Part shown: piece by piece, positions 18,690 through 27,792 of the stretch
How the letters are laid out: each line of letters opens with the position of its first letter
How positions within the stretch are numbered: position 1 is the first letter of the stretch
DNA from: Halomonas alkalicola
GTDB lineage: Bacteria; Pseudomonadota; Gammaproteobacteria; Pseudomonadales; Halomonadaceae
Direction of reading: 5' to 3'
Assembly: GCF_030704205.1 (NCBI RefSeq)
Contig: NZ_CP131913.1
Location: forward strand, 1,550,001-1,614,000
Length of the DNA stretch: 64,000 nucleotides
Program-made: the position numbers and the translations under genes
The notes under the pieces: generated by a model
Databases searched by the model: none
Told to the model about the DNA's origin: nothing
The model's input: only the letters and a program-made list of their open reading frames with translations

Positions 18690-20009
18690 ATGACAAAATG
18701 TACCACGCCGTCCGCCTCCTTTCCACGCTGCAAAGGTCGTCAGATCATCGCCCGTTTTGATGGCGGTGATGTCACTTCTGACGGCGGTATCCTGCTGTTG
18801 CGGCAGCTCGATCGCGAGATGGGCCTGACCTGCGCCGTCGCTCGCCGACTCAGCGACGAGCGCGACGCTCAGCGCTGCCTGCACCGCACCGAAACCCTGG
18901 TCCGGCAGCGCGTGTTCGGCCTGGCACTGGGCTATGAGGATCTCAATGACCACCATGCGTTGCGTCACGATATCGCCCTGCAGACCGCCGTCGATACCGA
19001 TGGCGTGCTGGCCAGTCAGTCCACCTTGTGCCGCTTCGAGCAGCAAGCTGACCGGGACTGGGCGATCACCATCCACGAGGAGATGATCGAGCAGTTCATC
19101 CGCTCGTTCCGGCGGCCACCCAAGAAGCCGCTCTACCTCGACTTCGATGCTACCGACGATCGGGTGCATGGCCAGCAGCTCGGGCGGCACTTCAACGGCT
19201 ACTACAACCACTACATCTTCCTGCCGCTGTTCGTGTTCTGTGGCGACCAGCTGCTGGTCAGCTACCTGCGTCCGGCCTCGCTGGATGCCGCTCACCACGC
19301 CGGTGCCATCCTCGCTCTGTTGGTCCGGCGGCTGCGCCAGGCGTGGCCTGAGGTGAAGATCGTCTTCCGAGGCGACAGCGGCTTCTGCCGTCCGCTGATC
19401 CTCAACTGGTGTGACCGCCATGGCGTCGATTACATCATCGGCCTCGCCGGCAACAAGCGCTTGGCCAAGCTGGCTCTGGACATCGACTACGAATCGGCCA
19501 TCCGCTTCGAGAAGAGCTGGGAGAAGGAACGTGTCTTCGGCTTCATCGAGTACGCTGCCAAGAGCTGGAAGGAGCGTCGACGAAGGGTGATCGTCAAGTC
19601 CGAGACCAGCCGGCGTGGCTTCAACACCCGCTACGTGGTCACCAGCCTGCGCGGCTGCAGCGCCGAGTGGCTCTATGACCACCGCTACTGTGCCCGGGGC
19701 GAGATGGAGAACCGCATCAAGGAGCAGCAGTTCCTGTTCTCCGACCGCACCAGCTGCCACGAGTGGTGGCCCAACCAGTACCGGCTACTGCTCTCGGGGC
19801 TGGCCTATCTGCTTCTGGAACGACTGCGTCGGATTTACCTCAAGCGCACCGCCTTCGCCCAGGCCCAGGTCAATACCATCCGCCTGAAGCTGCTGAAGAT
19901 CGGCGCCGTCATCACTCGCAACACGCGCACGATTCGGCTGATGTTGAGCAGCCAGTACCCGGAGCAGGACCTCTTCCTGAAGCTGGCTGGCAAACTGGTG
20001 CCTGGGTAG
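18690..20009 (+). CDS. IS1380-family transposase
   Basis: 439 residues, full length for this family. The DDE catalytic set is visible: first Asp in YLDFDATDD (about 148-156), second in FRGDSGFCRP (about 225-234) and the Glu in CARGEMENRIKEQQ (about 334-347). The opening FPRCKGRQIIARFDGGDVTSDGGILLLR is characteristic of the family. No frameshift is seen. No Shine-Dalgarno precedes the ATG; an inverted repeat occupies that place instead. Confidence 0.96.
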   Translation: MTKCTTPSASFPRCKGRQIIARFDGGDVTSDGGILLLRQLDREMGLTCAVARRLSDERDAQRCLHRTETLVRQRVFGLALGYEDLNDHHALRHDIALQTAVDTDGVLASQSTLCRFEQQADRDWAITIHEEMIEQFIRSFRRPPKKPLYLDFDATDDRVHGQQLGRHFNGYYNHYIFLPLFVFCGDQLLVSYLRPASLDAAHHAGAILALLVRRLRQAWPEVKIVFRGDSGFCRPLILNWCDRHGVDYIIGLAGNKRLAKLALDIDYESAIRFEKSWEKERVFGFIEYAAKSWKERRRRVIVKSETSRRGFNTRYVVTSLRGCSAEWLYDHRYCARGEMENRIKEQQFLFSDRTSCHEWWPNQYRLLLSGLAYLLLERLRRIYLKRTAFAQAQVNTIRLKLLKIGAVITRNTRTIRLMLSSQYPEQDLFLKLAGKLVPG

Positions 20010-20099
20010 CGCCGCGGCGTGCTGTCCCCGGCACAGAAAACACATGGGGGTTGGGGGCAGTGCGTCTTGAACTCAGTAATTTGATCAATATGTAGCCAA

Positions 20100-20139
20100 T
20101 TTCAGGCCCGGAGAGGGATCACACTCTCCGGGCCTGAAA
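20100..20139. other. Perfect hairpin inside the IS right end
   Basis: A 16-bp perfect inverted repeat (20100-20115 with 20124-20139) with an 8-nt loop lies after the transposase stop. There is no U-tract, so it may insulate the element or block read-through by structure only. Confidence 0.75.
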
Positions 20140-20176
20140 CCTGAGAGCGTCTGGCCGGCCCGGTGCAATATCCGGG

Positions 20177-20302
20177 GTAGTTGATGCGGCCGTAGATATC
20201 GACCTTGGTGCCGTCTTGATCGTAGACGGTGGCCGCCTGGGCGACGGCAGAGGTGGACAGCGCGCCGACCACGGCGGTGGCGATAAGGGACTTCTTGAAC
20301 AT
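20177..20302 (-). pseudogene. General porin, N-terminal fragment (IS-disrupted)
   Basis: From ATG 20302 this encodes the signal peptide MFKKSLIATAVVGALSTSA with an AQA cleavage site, then ATVYDQDGTKVDIYGRIN, the first beta-strand of a general porin. It breaks at the GTAG duplication. AAGGAAA 8 nt before the ATG is the ribosome-binding site. Native transcription would now run into the element and produce a truncated product only. Confidence 0.93.
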
Positions 20303-20427
20303 GATAGGTTTCCTTGAATGATCTCTTGGGATATGCAAAGGGATGCCTCCTCGCTCGGCGAATAGCGCCGACCTGGAAGACGAGCCATTCGTGGCTTCTT
20401 GTTGTATGGCCGAGGACGATATCCCGG

Positions 20428-20460
20428 GATCATGTCAGGAAGGTGACGATTTCATGCTTG
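20428..20460 (-). promoter_or_regulatory. Candidate Pho box facing the porin
   Basis: Read on the minus strand, three consecutive 11-mers start CAAGCAT, TCGTCAC and CTGACAT, close to the PhoB half-site CTGTCAT/C. The last ends 126 bp upstream of the porin ATG. Two good half-sites is the minimum for a Pho box, so confidence is moderate. Confidence 0.45.
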
Positions 20461-20526
20461 CAGTGAGCTTCACAGAAATGAAAGACGATCAACGTAAGGT
20501 GGGACGATATTTCAGCCGGATCTCAC

Positions 20527-21624
20527 ATGAAATACGCACTACAAATTGCAGGACTCCACAAGCGCTTCGGCGACACCCTGGCCCTGGGTGGCATCGATCT
20601 CGCCCTGCCCCGGGGCCAGGTGCTGGCCCTGCTGGGCCCCTCCGGCTGCGGCAAGACCACCCTGCTGCGCTGCATCGCCGGCCTGGCCGATGCCGATGAC
20701 GGCGAGATTCACCTCGATGGCGAGTGCGTCGCCGCTCCCGGCCGCCACCTGAGCCCCGACGACCGCCGCCTGGGCATGGTCTTCCAGGACTACGCCCTGT
20801 GGCCCCATATGAGCGTCTACCAGAACGTGGCCTTTCCGCTGGAGATGCAGGGGGTGAAGCCCAACGCACGCCGCCCCCAGGTGGAATGGGCGCTTTCGGT
20901 GGTGGGGCTTGCCGACTACGCCGAGCGTGCCCCCGGCGCCCTCTCCGGTGGCCAGCAGCAGCGGGTGGCACTCGCCCGGGCCATCGTCGCCAGGCCCCGC
21001 CTGCTGCTGATGGACGAGCCCCTCTCCAACCTCGACAAGGGCCTGCGGGAAAGCCTGGCACTGGAGATCCGCGGCCTGATCGAGGAGCTCAGCCTGACGG
21101 CGGTGTTCGTCACCCACGACCAGCACGAGGCCTTCGCCCTGGCCGACCGGGTCGCCGTGCTGCAGCAGGGCCGCCTGCAGCAGGTCGATTCGCCGGAGGC
21201 GCTCTTCCACACCCCGGCTACGCCGGCCATCGCCGATTTCGTGGACGCCGGCACCCTGCTCGACGGTCGGCTCGATGCTCACGGCCTGGCCATCGCCGAC
21301 ACCCGGCTGCCGATGGCCGCGGCCTGCGGCTACCGAGGCGACGTGCGCCTGCTGCTGCCGCGCCGGGCCCTGCGCCTCTGCGCCCCCGATGACGGCCTGC
21401 TTCGAGCGCGCATCACCGGCCGCCTGTTCCAGGGCGAACACCTGTCGCTTCAGCTCACCCTGGCCGATGGCAGCGCCCTCAAGCTGCATGCTTCCCATGC
21501 CCCGGAGCGTGGCTGCCAGGTGGGGATCGATCTCGATGTGACCGCCCTGCGCGCCTGGGATGACCGGGCGCACCTGCTCGACCTGATGCCCCACGCCGAC
21601 GTGACGGCCACCGCCACCGGCTGA
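20527..21624 (+). CDS. ABC transporter ATP-binding protein (AfuC/FbpC-like)
   Basis: 365 residues: an ATPase domain with Walker A GPSGCGKTT (about 37-45), signature LSGGQQQR (about 138-145), Walker [13 protein letters not shown] and switch His in FVTHDQHEA, then a C-terminal TOBE regulatory domain. It leads a three-gene operon with a periplasmic binding protein and a fused permease. It belongs to the CUT1/ferric-type ATPase group; the substrate must be judged from the binding protein. Only a weak Shine-Dalgarno precedes ATG 20527. Confidence 0.93.
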   Translation: MKYALQIAGLHKRFGDTLALGGIDLALPRGQVLALLGPSGCGKTTLLRCIAGLADADDGEIHLDGECVAAPGRHLSPDDRRLGMVFQDYALWPHMSVYQNVAFPLEMQGVKPNARRPQVEWALSVVGLADYAERAPGALSGGQQQRVALARAIVARPRLLLMDEPLSNLDKGLRESLALEIRGLIEELSLTAVFVTHDQHEAFALADRVAVLQQGRLQQVDSPEALFHTPATPAIADFVDAGTLLDGRLDAHGLAIADTRLPMAAACGYRGDVRLLLPRRALRLCAPDDGLLRARITGRLFQGEHLSLQLTLADGSALKLHASHAPERGCQVGIDLDVTALRAWDDRAHLLDLMPHADVTATATG

Positions 21625-21664
21625 TTCCGACACTCCCGCTCACTCTCTGATCCCGGAGACTCCC

Positions 21665-22630
21665 ATGTTCCCCCTGAAACCCCTCGCCCTAGGCGCCTGC
21701 CTGTTCGCCCTGCCGGGCCTGGCCACGGCCAGCGCGCTGACCGTCTACTCCGCCGGCCCCGGCGCGCTGATCGAGGACCTCGCCGCCGACTTCACCGACC
21801 AGACCGGCATCGAGGTCAACGTCTTCCAGAGCACCACCGGCCAGGTGATGGCACGCCTGGAGTCCGAACAGGCCAATCCGTTGGCCGACGTGGTGATCTC
21901 CGCCTCCTGGGACAGTGCCGAATCACTCCACGCGGATGGCCTCCTGCACGAGTACCTCTCGCCCAACGCCGAGACGGTGCCCGACTTCCTCAAGACCGGC
22001 CACTACGTGGCCCAGGGAGTCTCGGCCCTGGCCCTGGTGTGGAACCGCAACAGCGACGTGCCGGCCCCCGCCGACTGGAGCGACCTGACCGATTCGGCCT
22101 ACCGCGACCAGGTGACCATGCCTGACCCGGCCCAGTCCGGCGCCGCCTTCGAGCTGATCACCGGCCTGCTAACCGCCCTGGGCGAGGAGGCCACCTGGAC
22201 GCTGATGGAAGCGCTCGCCGACAATGACATGATCGTTCCCGGCCCCAACGCCCGCGCCCTCAACCCGGTGCTGCAGGGCGCCAAGTCGGTGGTGTTCGGC
22301 GCGGTGGACTACATTTCCCTGGGCCAGCAGGCCGAGGGCGAGGCCATCGAGGTGATCTTCCCCGAGAGCGGCACCGTGATCGCCCCGCGGCCGATGATGA
22401 TCCTCGCCTCCACCTCCATGCCCGACGAAGCCGAGCGGTTCGTCGACTTCGTGCTCTCCGAGCAGGGTCAGGCGCGGGTCGCCGACAGCTACCTGATGCC
22501 GGCCCGCACCGATATCGAGGCGCTACGCCCGACCCTCGAGGAGCTGACCCTGATCGAGGTAGACAGCGAGGCCATGAATGCCCGGCGCGACGCCATCCTC
22601 ACCCGCTTCCGCGAGGCCACGGGGAGCTGA
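21665..22630 (+). CDS. Periplasmic substrate-binding protein (AfuA/FbpA-like)
   Basis: 321 residues with a signal peptide ending ATA or ASA (about residue 23), then a type-II binding fold starting LTVYSAGPGALIEDLAADF. The tyrosine pair typical of ferric-ion binders is absent. The late GTVIAPRPMMILAST segment resembles, from memory, AfuA-type sugar-phosphate binders. Taken with the phosphorus-acquisition genes on both sides, a phosphorylated solute is more likely than iron; this is an inference. The stop overlaps the permease start (TGATG). Confidence 0.88.
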   Translation: MFPLKPLALGACLFALPGLATASALTVYSAGPGALIEDLAADFTDQTGIEVNVFQSTTGQVMARLESEQANPLADVVISASWDSAESLHADGLLHEYLSPNAETVPDFLKTGHYVAQGVSALALVWNRNSDVPAPADWSDLTDSAYRDQVTMPDPAQSGAAFELITGLLTALGEEATWTLMEALADNDMIVPGPNARALNPVLQGAKSVVFGAVDYISLGQQAEGEAIEVIFPESGTVIAPRPMMILASTSMPDEAERFVDFVLSEQGQARVADSYLMPARTDIEALRPTLEELTLIEVDSEAMNARRDAILTRFREATGS

Positions 22631-24327
22631 TGCCGGTACCTGTCGTCTCTCGCCTGCCCCGGTTCACCGGGGCAGGCGTCGTCATGCTGCTGACCGCCGC
22701 CGCCCTGCTGCTGCTGGTGGGGCTGCCGCTGCTCTACGTGGTGCTGCAGGCGATCTTTCCCGGCTGGTCGCGCGGGGAGCTCGCCGGCGCCTTCGGCCTG
22801 TTCATGCCGCTGCTCTCCGACCCGGCGCTGCTGGGGCTGCTCGGCAACACCCTTCGCCTGGGCCTCGCGGTGGTGGTCGCCTGTGCCCTGCTGGCCATCC
22901 CGCTGGGAGCGTTGCGCGCCCTGGCCCGGGTGCCCGGCGGCGCCGCCTGGGATCTCATCTTCCTGATCCCTTTCATGATCCCGCCCTACATCGCGGCCCT
23001 CTCCTGGATGCTGACACTGCAGCCGCGGGGCTACGCCGAGCAGCTCACCGGGTTCTCCGCCAGCGGCTTCCTGTTCTCCTTCTTCGGCATCGTCTTCGTG
23101 ATGGTGCTCAACGTCTTCCCGGTGGTCTATTTCGCGGTGTCACGCACCATGATGAGCGTCGGGGGACGCTACGCCTCGGCCGCCCGGGTCAGCGGCGCCG
23201 GGGCCTGGCGCGCCTTCTGGCGTATCACCCTGCCGCTCTCCACCCCCGGCATCGCCGCCAGCCTGCTGCTGGTCTTCGCCCTGACCATCGAGGAGTTCGG
23301 CACGCCGGCCACCCTGGGCGCCCAGGCGGGATACAAGGTGCTGGTCACCGGCATCCACGAGCGCTTCTCCGACTGGCCCATCGATATCCCGGAGGCGGCG
23401 GTGCTCTCGCTGCTGCTGATGATGCTGGCCATGGCCGCCTTCTACCTGCAGCACTGGCTGGTGACGCGACGCTCCTTCGTCAGCCAGACAGGCAAGCCGG
23501 CGGCGGTGGAGCGTATCGAGCTGGGCCCCTGGCGCTGGCCGGTGCTGGCGCTGTTCGGGCTGGTAGGGCTGGTCTCGGTGGGCGTGCCGCTACTCGCCGT
23601 GCTGGCCACCGCCTTCACCGGCACTCTCTCCGGCGGCCTGACCCCGGAAAACCTCTCGCTGCGCCACTTCGAGGCGCTGTTCGCCAACCGCGGCGGCGCC
23701 CTGCAGGCGCTCTCCACCAGCCTGGGTCTTGCCATCGGTGCGGCGCTGCTCACCGGGGTGCTGGGGGCCCTGGTGGGCTACCTGGTGGTGCGCGCCCAGC
23801 TGCGCGGCAAGGGGCTGCTCGACCTGCTCTTGCTGCTGCCCAATACCATGCCCGGCATCGTGGTGGCGGTGGGGCTGATCCTGGCCTGGAACCAGAACTG
23901 GTGGCCGATCCAGGTCTACAACACCGGCGCCATGCTGCTGCTCGCCTATGCCTGCCTGCTGCTGCCCTATCCGGTGCGCTACGCCTCGGCGGCCTTCCGC
24001 CAGATGGGCGAGAGCCTGGAGGCCGCGGCCCGGGTGTGCGGCGCCGGCTTCTTCACCGCCTTCCGGCGCATCCTGCTGCCGACCCTGGCCCCGAGCCTGA
24101 TCGTCTCCATGCTGCTGGTCTTCGCCATCGCCTCTCGTGAACTCGTCGCCTCACTGATGGTGGCGCCCGCCGGCATGCGCACGGTCTCGACCTTCGTGTT
24201 CGGCCAATTCGAGCAGGGCTCCCCCGGCGTCGGCATGGCGATGAGCGCCGTGGCGATCTTCACCACCACGGCGCTGCTGGTGGCACTGACGGTGTTCAGC
24301 CGCAAGCGACTGCCGATCGCGGGGTGA
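22630..24327 (+). CDS. Fused ABC transporter permease (AfuB/FbpB-like)
   Basis: 565 residues made of two homologous permease halves, each with about six transmembrane helices, as in FbpB/AfuB. Coupling (EAA-type) loops are ASAARVSGAGAWRAFWRITLPL (about 183-204) and AAARVCGAGFFTAFRRILLP (about 463-482). One polypeptide therefore supplies the whole channel. It is coupled to the binding-protein gene by TGATG and ends 12 bp from the convergent EAL gene. Confidence 0.93.
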   Translation: MPVPVVSRLPRFTGAGVVMLLTAAALLLLVGLPLLYVVLQAIFPGWSRGELAGAFGLFMPLLSDPALLGLLGNTLRLGLAVVVACALLAIPLGALRALARVPGGAAWDLIFLIPFMIPPYIAALSWMLTLQPRGYAEQLTGFSASGFLFSFFGIVFVMVLNVFPVVYFAVSRTMMSVGGRYASAARVSGAGAWRAFWRITLPLSTPGIAASLLLVFALTIEEFGTPATLGAQAGYKVLVTGIHERFSDWPIDIPEAAVLSLLLMMLAMAAFYLQHWLVTRRSFVSQTGKPAAVERIELGPWRWPVLALFGLVGLVSVGVPLLAVLATAFTGTLSGGLTPENLSLRHFEALFANRGGALQALSTSLGLAIGAALLTGVLGALVGYLVVRAQLRGKGLLDLLLLLPNTMPGIVVAVGLILAWNQNWWPIQVYNTGAMLLLAYACLLLPYPVRYASAAFRQMGESLEAAARVCGAGFFTAFRRILLPTLAPSLIVSMLLVFAIASRELVASLMVAPAGMRTVSTFVFGQFEQGSPGVGMAMSAVAIFTTTALLVALTVFSRKRLPIAG

Positions 24328-24339
24328 CCCTCGCCGCCG

Positions 24340-26085
24340 TCATGCCTGGCAGGCGTGGCGGCGGCGGTCGATAAACAGCGTATTGCCCGCCCGGCGCTTG
24401 GCCTGGGCCTTCAGCTCGGAAAGCTCGGCAGCCAGCTGGGCGGGCCTGACCCCCTCCCCGGCATGAACCGGACGGGCCGCCAGCGATAGGCTGACCAGGG
24501 GGTGAAAGACCGGTTCTCCGCGGCGATTCTCGCACGTAAGCCCGCCCGCAGCGCAGTGCTCAGGCTGATAGAAGTCCGGGACCAGCGCCGCGAAGTCGGA
24601 AAGCACCTGCTCACAGCTGGCGCGCCAGCGTGGGCCGCCGAGCAGCAGCATGAAGTCGTCGCCGCCGACATGCCCCAGGAAATCCTCCGCCTCGCTCAGG
24701 TGTGACAGCAGCAGCCGTGAAAGCGCCAGGATCAGCCGGTCCCCCTCGGCATAGCCGTAGCAGTCGTTGAAGGCCTTGAAGTTGTCGAGATCGGCATAGA
24801 CGGCCACGAACGCCCGCTCCTGCCGGAGCCGCTCCGCCAAGCTCTCCTGGATCAGGATGTTGCCCGGCAGGCCGGTAAGCGGATTGGCGTTGCGCGCCTG
24901 GCGCACCTGGATAGTGGTGATCTCGCGCAGCAGGTCGATGATATTGCCCATACCCAGGTAGCGCCCCTCGGCATCGACGATAACGAAGTCCTCCTGCTGC
25001 AGGCCGCCCGCATCGGTTATGCGCTGACTCAGGGCCTCCAGCGAGGTATCCACTCTGACGCCAAGCATCCGCCGGTCGGCGATGTCCCTGACACGCCTGC
25101 GCGCGTAGAGCGCGTGGCTATAGGGGTTGGTGAACAGGGTCAGAAACTCGTGGCGCCGCACCACTGCCACGGGCCGGTGTTGGGCGACCACAGCCACGCA
25201 GCGCAGCCCGGGCTCCTCTCGGAAACGCTCCGCCAGCTCGGCCACGGGCAGTTCCGGCGCCACGGGTGGCACCGCCACCATCAGCGCACCGGCGGTCTGC
25301 CGCGGTGCCGAGGCCGGCAGCTCATGCATGGGCAGCAGGGCACTCATCTCGCGGGGTGGCTCGGCGCTGGGCCGTGCGAAGTAGTAGCCCTGCATCAACG
25401 CGAGGCTGCGATCCAGCTCCCAGAGGCAGCGCTGCTCTTCGGCGGTCTCGACCCCCTCGATGATCAGCTCGCAGCCCAGGCTGCGCGCCACATCCAGCAG
25501 CGAGCGCAGGAACTCGCGCTTGTCCGGCCGGGTGTCGATGCCGGAGATGAAGTGGCGGTCCAGCTTGACGATATCGGGCCTGAGCTCGGCCCAGTGGCGC
25601 AGGCTGGAGTGGCCGGCCCCCAGGTCATCCAGGGCCACCCGAAAGCCCATGTCGCGATAGTGCTGCATGGCCTGGCGCATGGCCTGGTAGTCGAGGATGG
25701 GGTGGTGCTCGGTCAGCTCGATGACCACGCGCCCGGGGGCCAGGCCGGCGCGGTCAAGAAAACCCAGCGTCAGCCCTTCGCGAAAGTCTCGTTCCAGAAG
25801 CGTCGCGGGCATAACATTGAGGAACAGCTTGCCCTCGAGCCTCAGCGCCACGAAGCGCTCGATGGCGATGCGCCGGCAGAGCAGGTCCAGCTCCACCAGC
25901 CGCCCGGTCTGCAGCGCGACCTCGAAGAGCCGCTGAGGGGCATGGAGCAGAGTCCCGGACGGGCCCCTTATCAGCGCCTCATAGCCGTGAATCTCACGCC
26001 GTGCAACGTCCACGATGGGCTGGAAGTGAGGCGCCAGCTCCTCATTGGCAATGATCTCGTCCAGCAGCGCCTGCTCGTTCACCAT
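24340..26085 (-). CDS. EAL-CBS-GGDEF cyclic-di-GMP turnover protein
   Basis: 581 residues. EAL domain about 1-250: YEALIRGP, LFLNVMP, ELTEH, ALDDLGAG, VKLDRHFI, IIEGVET and MQGYYFARP keep the residues needed for c-di-GMP hydrolysis. A central CBS-pair region (about 265-395) may sense a nucleotide. GGDEF domain about 405-575: DLDNFKAFND and the active-site variant GGDDF suggest possible cyclase activity or GTP sensing. No transmembrane segment, so cytoplasmic. It follows the chemoreceptor gene by 49 nt on the same strand. The start ATG 26085 has GAGG upstream. Confidence 0.94.
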   Translation of the reverse strand: MVNEQALLDEIIANEELAPHFQPIVDVARREIHGYEALIRGPSGTLLHAPQRLFEVALQTGRLVELDLLCRRIAIERFVALRLEGKLFLNVMPATLLERDFREGLTLGFLDRAGLAPGRVVIELTEHHPILDYQAMRQAMQHYRDMGFRVALDDLGAGHSSLRHWAELRPDIVKLDRHFISGIDTRPDKREFLRSLLDVARSLGCELIIEGVETAEEQRCLWELDRSLALMQGYYFARPSAEPPREMSALLPMHELPASAPRQTAGALMVAVPPVAPELPVAELAERFREEPGLRCVAVVAQHRPVAVVRRHEFLTLFTNPYSHALYARRRVRDIADRRMLGVRVDTSLEALSQRITDAGGLQQEDFVIVDAEGRYLGMGNIIDLLREITTIQVRQARNANPLTGLPGNILIQESLAERLRQERAFVAVYADLDNFKAFNDCYGYAEGDRLILALSRLLLSHLSEAEDFLGHVGGDDFMLLLGGPRWRASCEQVLSDFAALVPDFYQPEHCAAGGLTCENRRGEPVFHPLVSLSLAARPVHAGEGVRPAQLAAELSELKAQAKRRAGNTLFIDRRRHACQA

Positions 26086-26134
26086 GGCATCCTCGCCCCA
26101 TGCAGAAAGCTCGAGACCATAAGACGGATGGGTG

Positions 26135-27730
26135 TCAGTCAGATGACAGCACCTCAGTTGTCGCTGGCTCCCGGCTGAAGCGAGCCGCTTGCTGGCTCAT
26201 CCGGCCGGCGGCGCTCTCGAGCTCTTCCGCCTCATGTCGTGTGATATCGGCCTGGCGAGCATTCGCCTGATTGGCCAGCTCCAGCTCGCGCACGCTTGCA
26301 CTGAACTGGACGATGCCATCACGCTGCCTTTCTGAGGCCTCGCTGATACCTACCATCAGGGCATCCAGCGCCTCTGTCTCCTGCAGGATGCGCGACATGC
26401 TGCTTTCAGCCTGACTGGATAGCCTGTTGCCCTTTTCCACACTCTGATAAGAGGAGGAGAGCAGGGCCTGGGCCTGATGGGCGGCGTCGGCACTGCGCGA
26501 CGCCAGCACTCGTACTTCACTGGCCACGACAGCAAATCCCTTGCCGTTCTCACCCGCCCTTGCCGCCTCCACCGAGGCATTGAGTGCCAGAATATTGGTC
26601 TGGAATGCCACGGCATCGATCAATGTCACGATCTCATTGATACGCTGAGAGCGAGCATGGATCTCCTGCATGGTAGCCACAAAATCCTTGATGACAGCGC
26701 TCGAACCACGCACCTGCTCGACCGTACTGGTCGTCAGCTGAAACGCTCTCGAGGTATGCTCCGCCGTCCTGGCGACCGCTTCCGTCAGCGTCCCCAGCGT
26801 CGATGACGCCTGCTCGATGGCGCGCCCTTGCTGGTGGGTTCGAGAGGCAAGCTCCGCATTGCCATGGCTGATATGGTGCGCGCTGCCAAGCACCTGGCAG
26901 CTGTTGAGATGGAGCTGCTCCACCGTCTCGGCCAGCGACGCACGCAGAGACTCAAGCTCGGTGTATAGCTGGCCGATCTCATTGTCTCCCATAGGCTCGA
27001 TATCCAGCGCCAGGTTGCCCCCTGCCATGGTGCGAAAGTGTGTTACCAGCCTGCGCAGCGGCATCAGCGCATACCGCTCAGCCAGCCAGGCAAGCAGCGT
27101 CAGGAAGAGCACGGCCGCGATACCCCCCACAGCCAGTATCCATCCGAAACGGGTGGCCTGACCTCTGGCGTTTTCCAGCAGCTCTCCGACCTGAGTTTCG
27201 GCACTACGGTAGAAGTCCCGCGAAGATGCCGACAGGTCGCGGCTCGCGACGACGGCCTCGCCAGTGACCTGACGATAGGCCGCCCGATCACCGGACCGGA
27301 TGGCCCCCAGCTGCTCTTCCATCAGCGCCAGAAGATGAGCTGACTGCACATCGATGGCGGCATGCAGCTCTGGGTTCGTGTGCCCATGGTCTGCTATGGA
27401 GCTTTCGAGCCTTACCCTGGCAACCCGTATTTCCGACAGCTCATGCTCTACATCCTGGATGGCCTGAAGGGGATCCCCCAGGGAGGGACGAAGCTGCCTT
27501 TCAAGCGCCCGATCCATCAGGTTGAGGCCTTCGAGGGCCGAGATATGCAGCCTGTTCAGACTGGATGCCTGCTGCACATGGATATGCTCCAGCCGCTCCA
27601 GGTTTCGACCACCCTCCTGCATGATCCTCCATGCCAGGCCTCCGGAGAAAAGCACCAGAGAGGCCGCGGCGACCAGCATTGCCAGACCGGCGTAGCGAAT
27701 CGGAAGATTTTCAAATGCCGACACTGTCAT
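26135..27730 (-). CDS. Methyl-accepting chemotaxis protein
   Basis: 531 residues. TM1 about 14-36, a helical periplasmic sensor of about 155 residues (four-helix-bundle type), TM2 about 196-217, HAMP about 218-270, then the cytoplasmic signalling hairpin whose tip carries [18 protein letters not shown] and [15 protein letters not shown]. The ligand is not predictable. By eye it is lower in GC than its neighbours, which may mean separate ancestry. It lies between a HAD phosphatase gene (62 nt upstream) and an EAL-GGDEF gene (49 nt downstream), all on the minus strand. Confidence 0.95.
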   Translation of the reverse strand: MTVSAFENLPIRYAGLAMLVAAASLVLFSGGLAWRIMQEGGRNLERLEHIHVQQASSLNRLHISALEGLNLMDRALERQLRPSLGDPLQAIQDVEHELSEIRVARVRLESSIADHGHTNPELHAAIDVQSAHLLALMEEQLGAIRSGDRAAYRQVTGEAVVASRDLSASSRDFYRSAETQVGELLENARGQATRFGWILAVGGIAAVLFLTLLAWLAERYALMPLRRLVTHFRTMAGGNLALDIEPMGDNEIGQLYTELESLRASLAETVEQLHLNSCQVLGSAHHISHGNAELASRTHQQGRAIEQASSTLGTLTEAVARTAEHTSRAFQLTTSTVEQVRGSSAVIKDFVATMQEIHARSQRINEIVTLIDAVAFQTNILALNASVEAARAGENGKGFAVVASEVRVLASRSADAAHQAQALLSSSYQSVEKGNRLSSQAESSMSRILQETEALDALMVGISEASERQRDGIVQFSASVRELELANQANARQADITRHEAEELESAAGRMSQQAARFSREPATTEVLSSD

Positions 27731-27792
27731 CCTCTATTACCTGCCTAGCAGGAAAGCTGTCCAAATCACGGACGAAAGACGAAGCGATCGCT

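Larger units (their letters stand above)
18603..20176 (+). mobile_element. IS1380-family insertion sequence in a porin gene
   Basis: 1574 bp bounded by 17-bp inverted repeats: left CCTGGATATTGCACCGG (18603-18619) and right CCGGTGCAATATCCGGG (20160-20176), matching at 16 of 17 positions. Both sides carry the 4-bp duplication GTAG (18599-18602 and 20177-20180), the IS1380-family target length. One transposase gene lies inside, opposite in orientation to the porin. Ends and duplications are intact, so the element could still be mobile. Confidence 0.95.
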
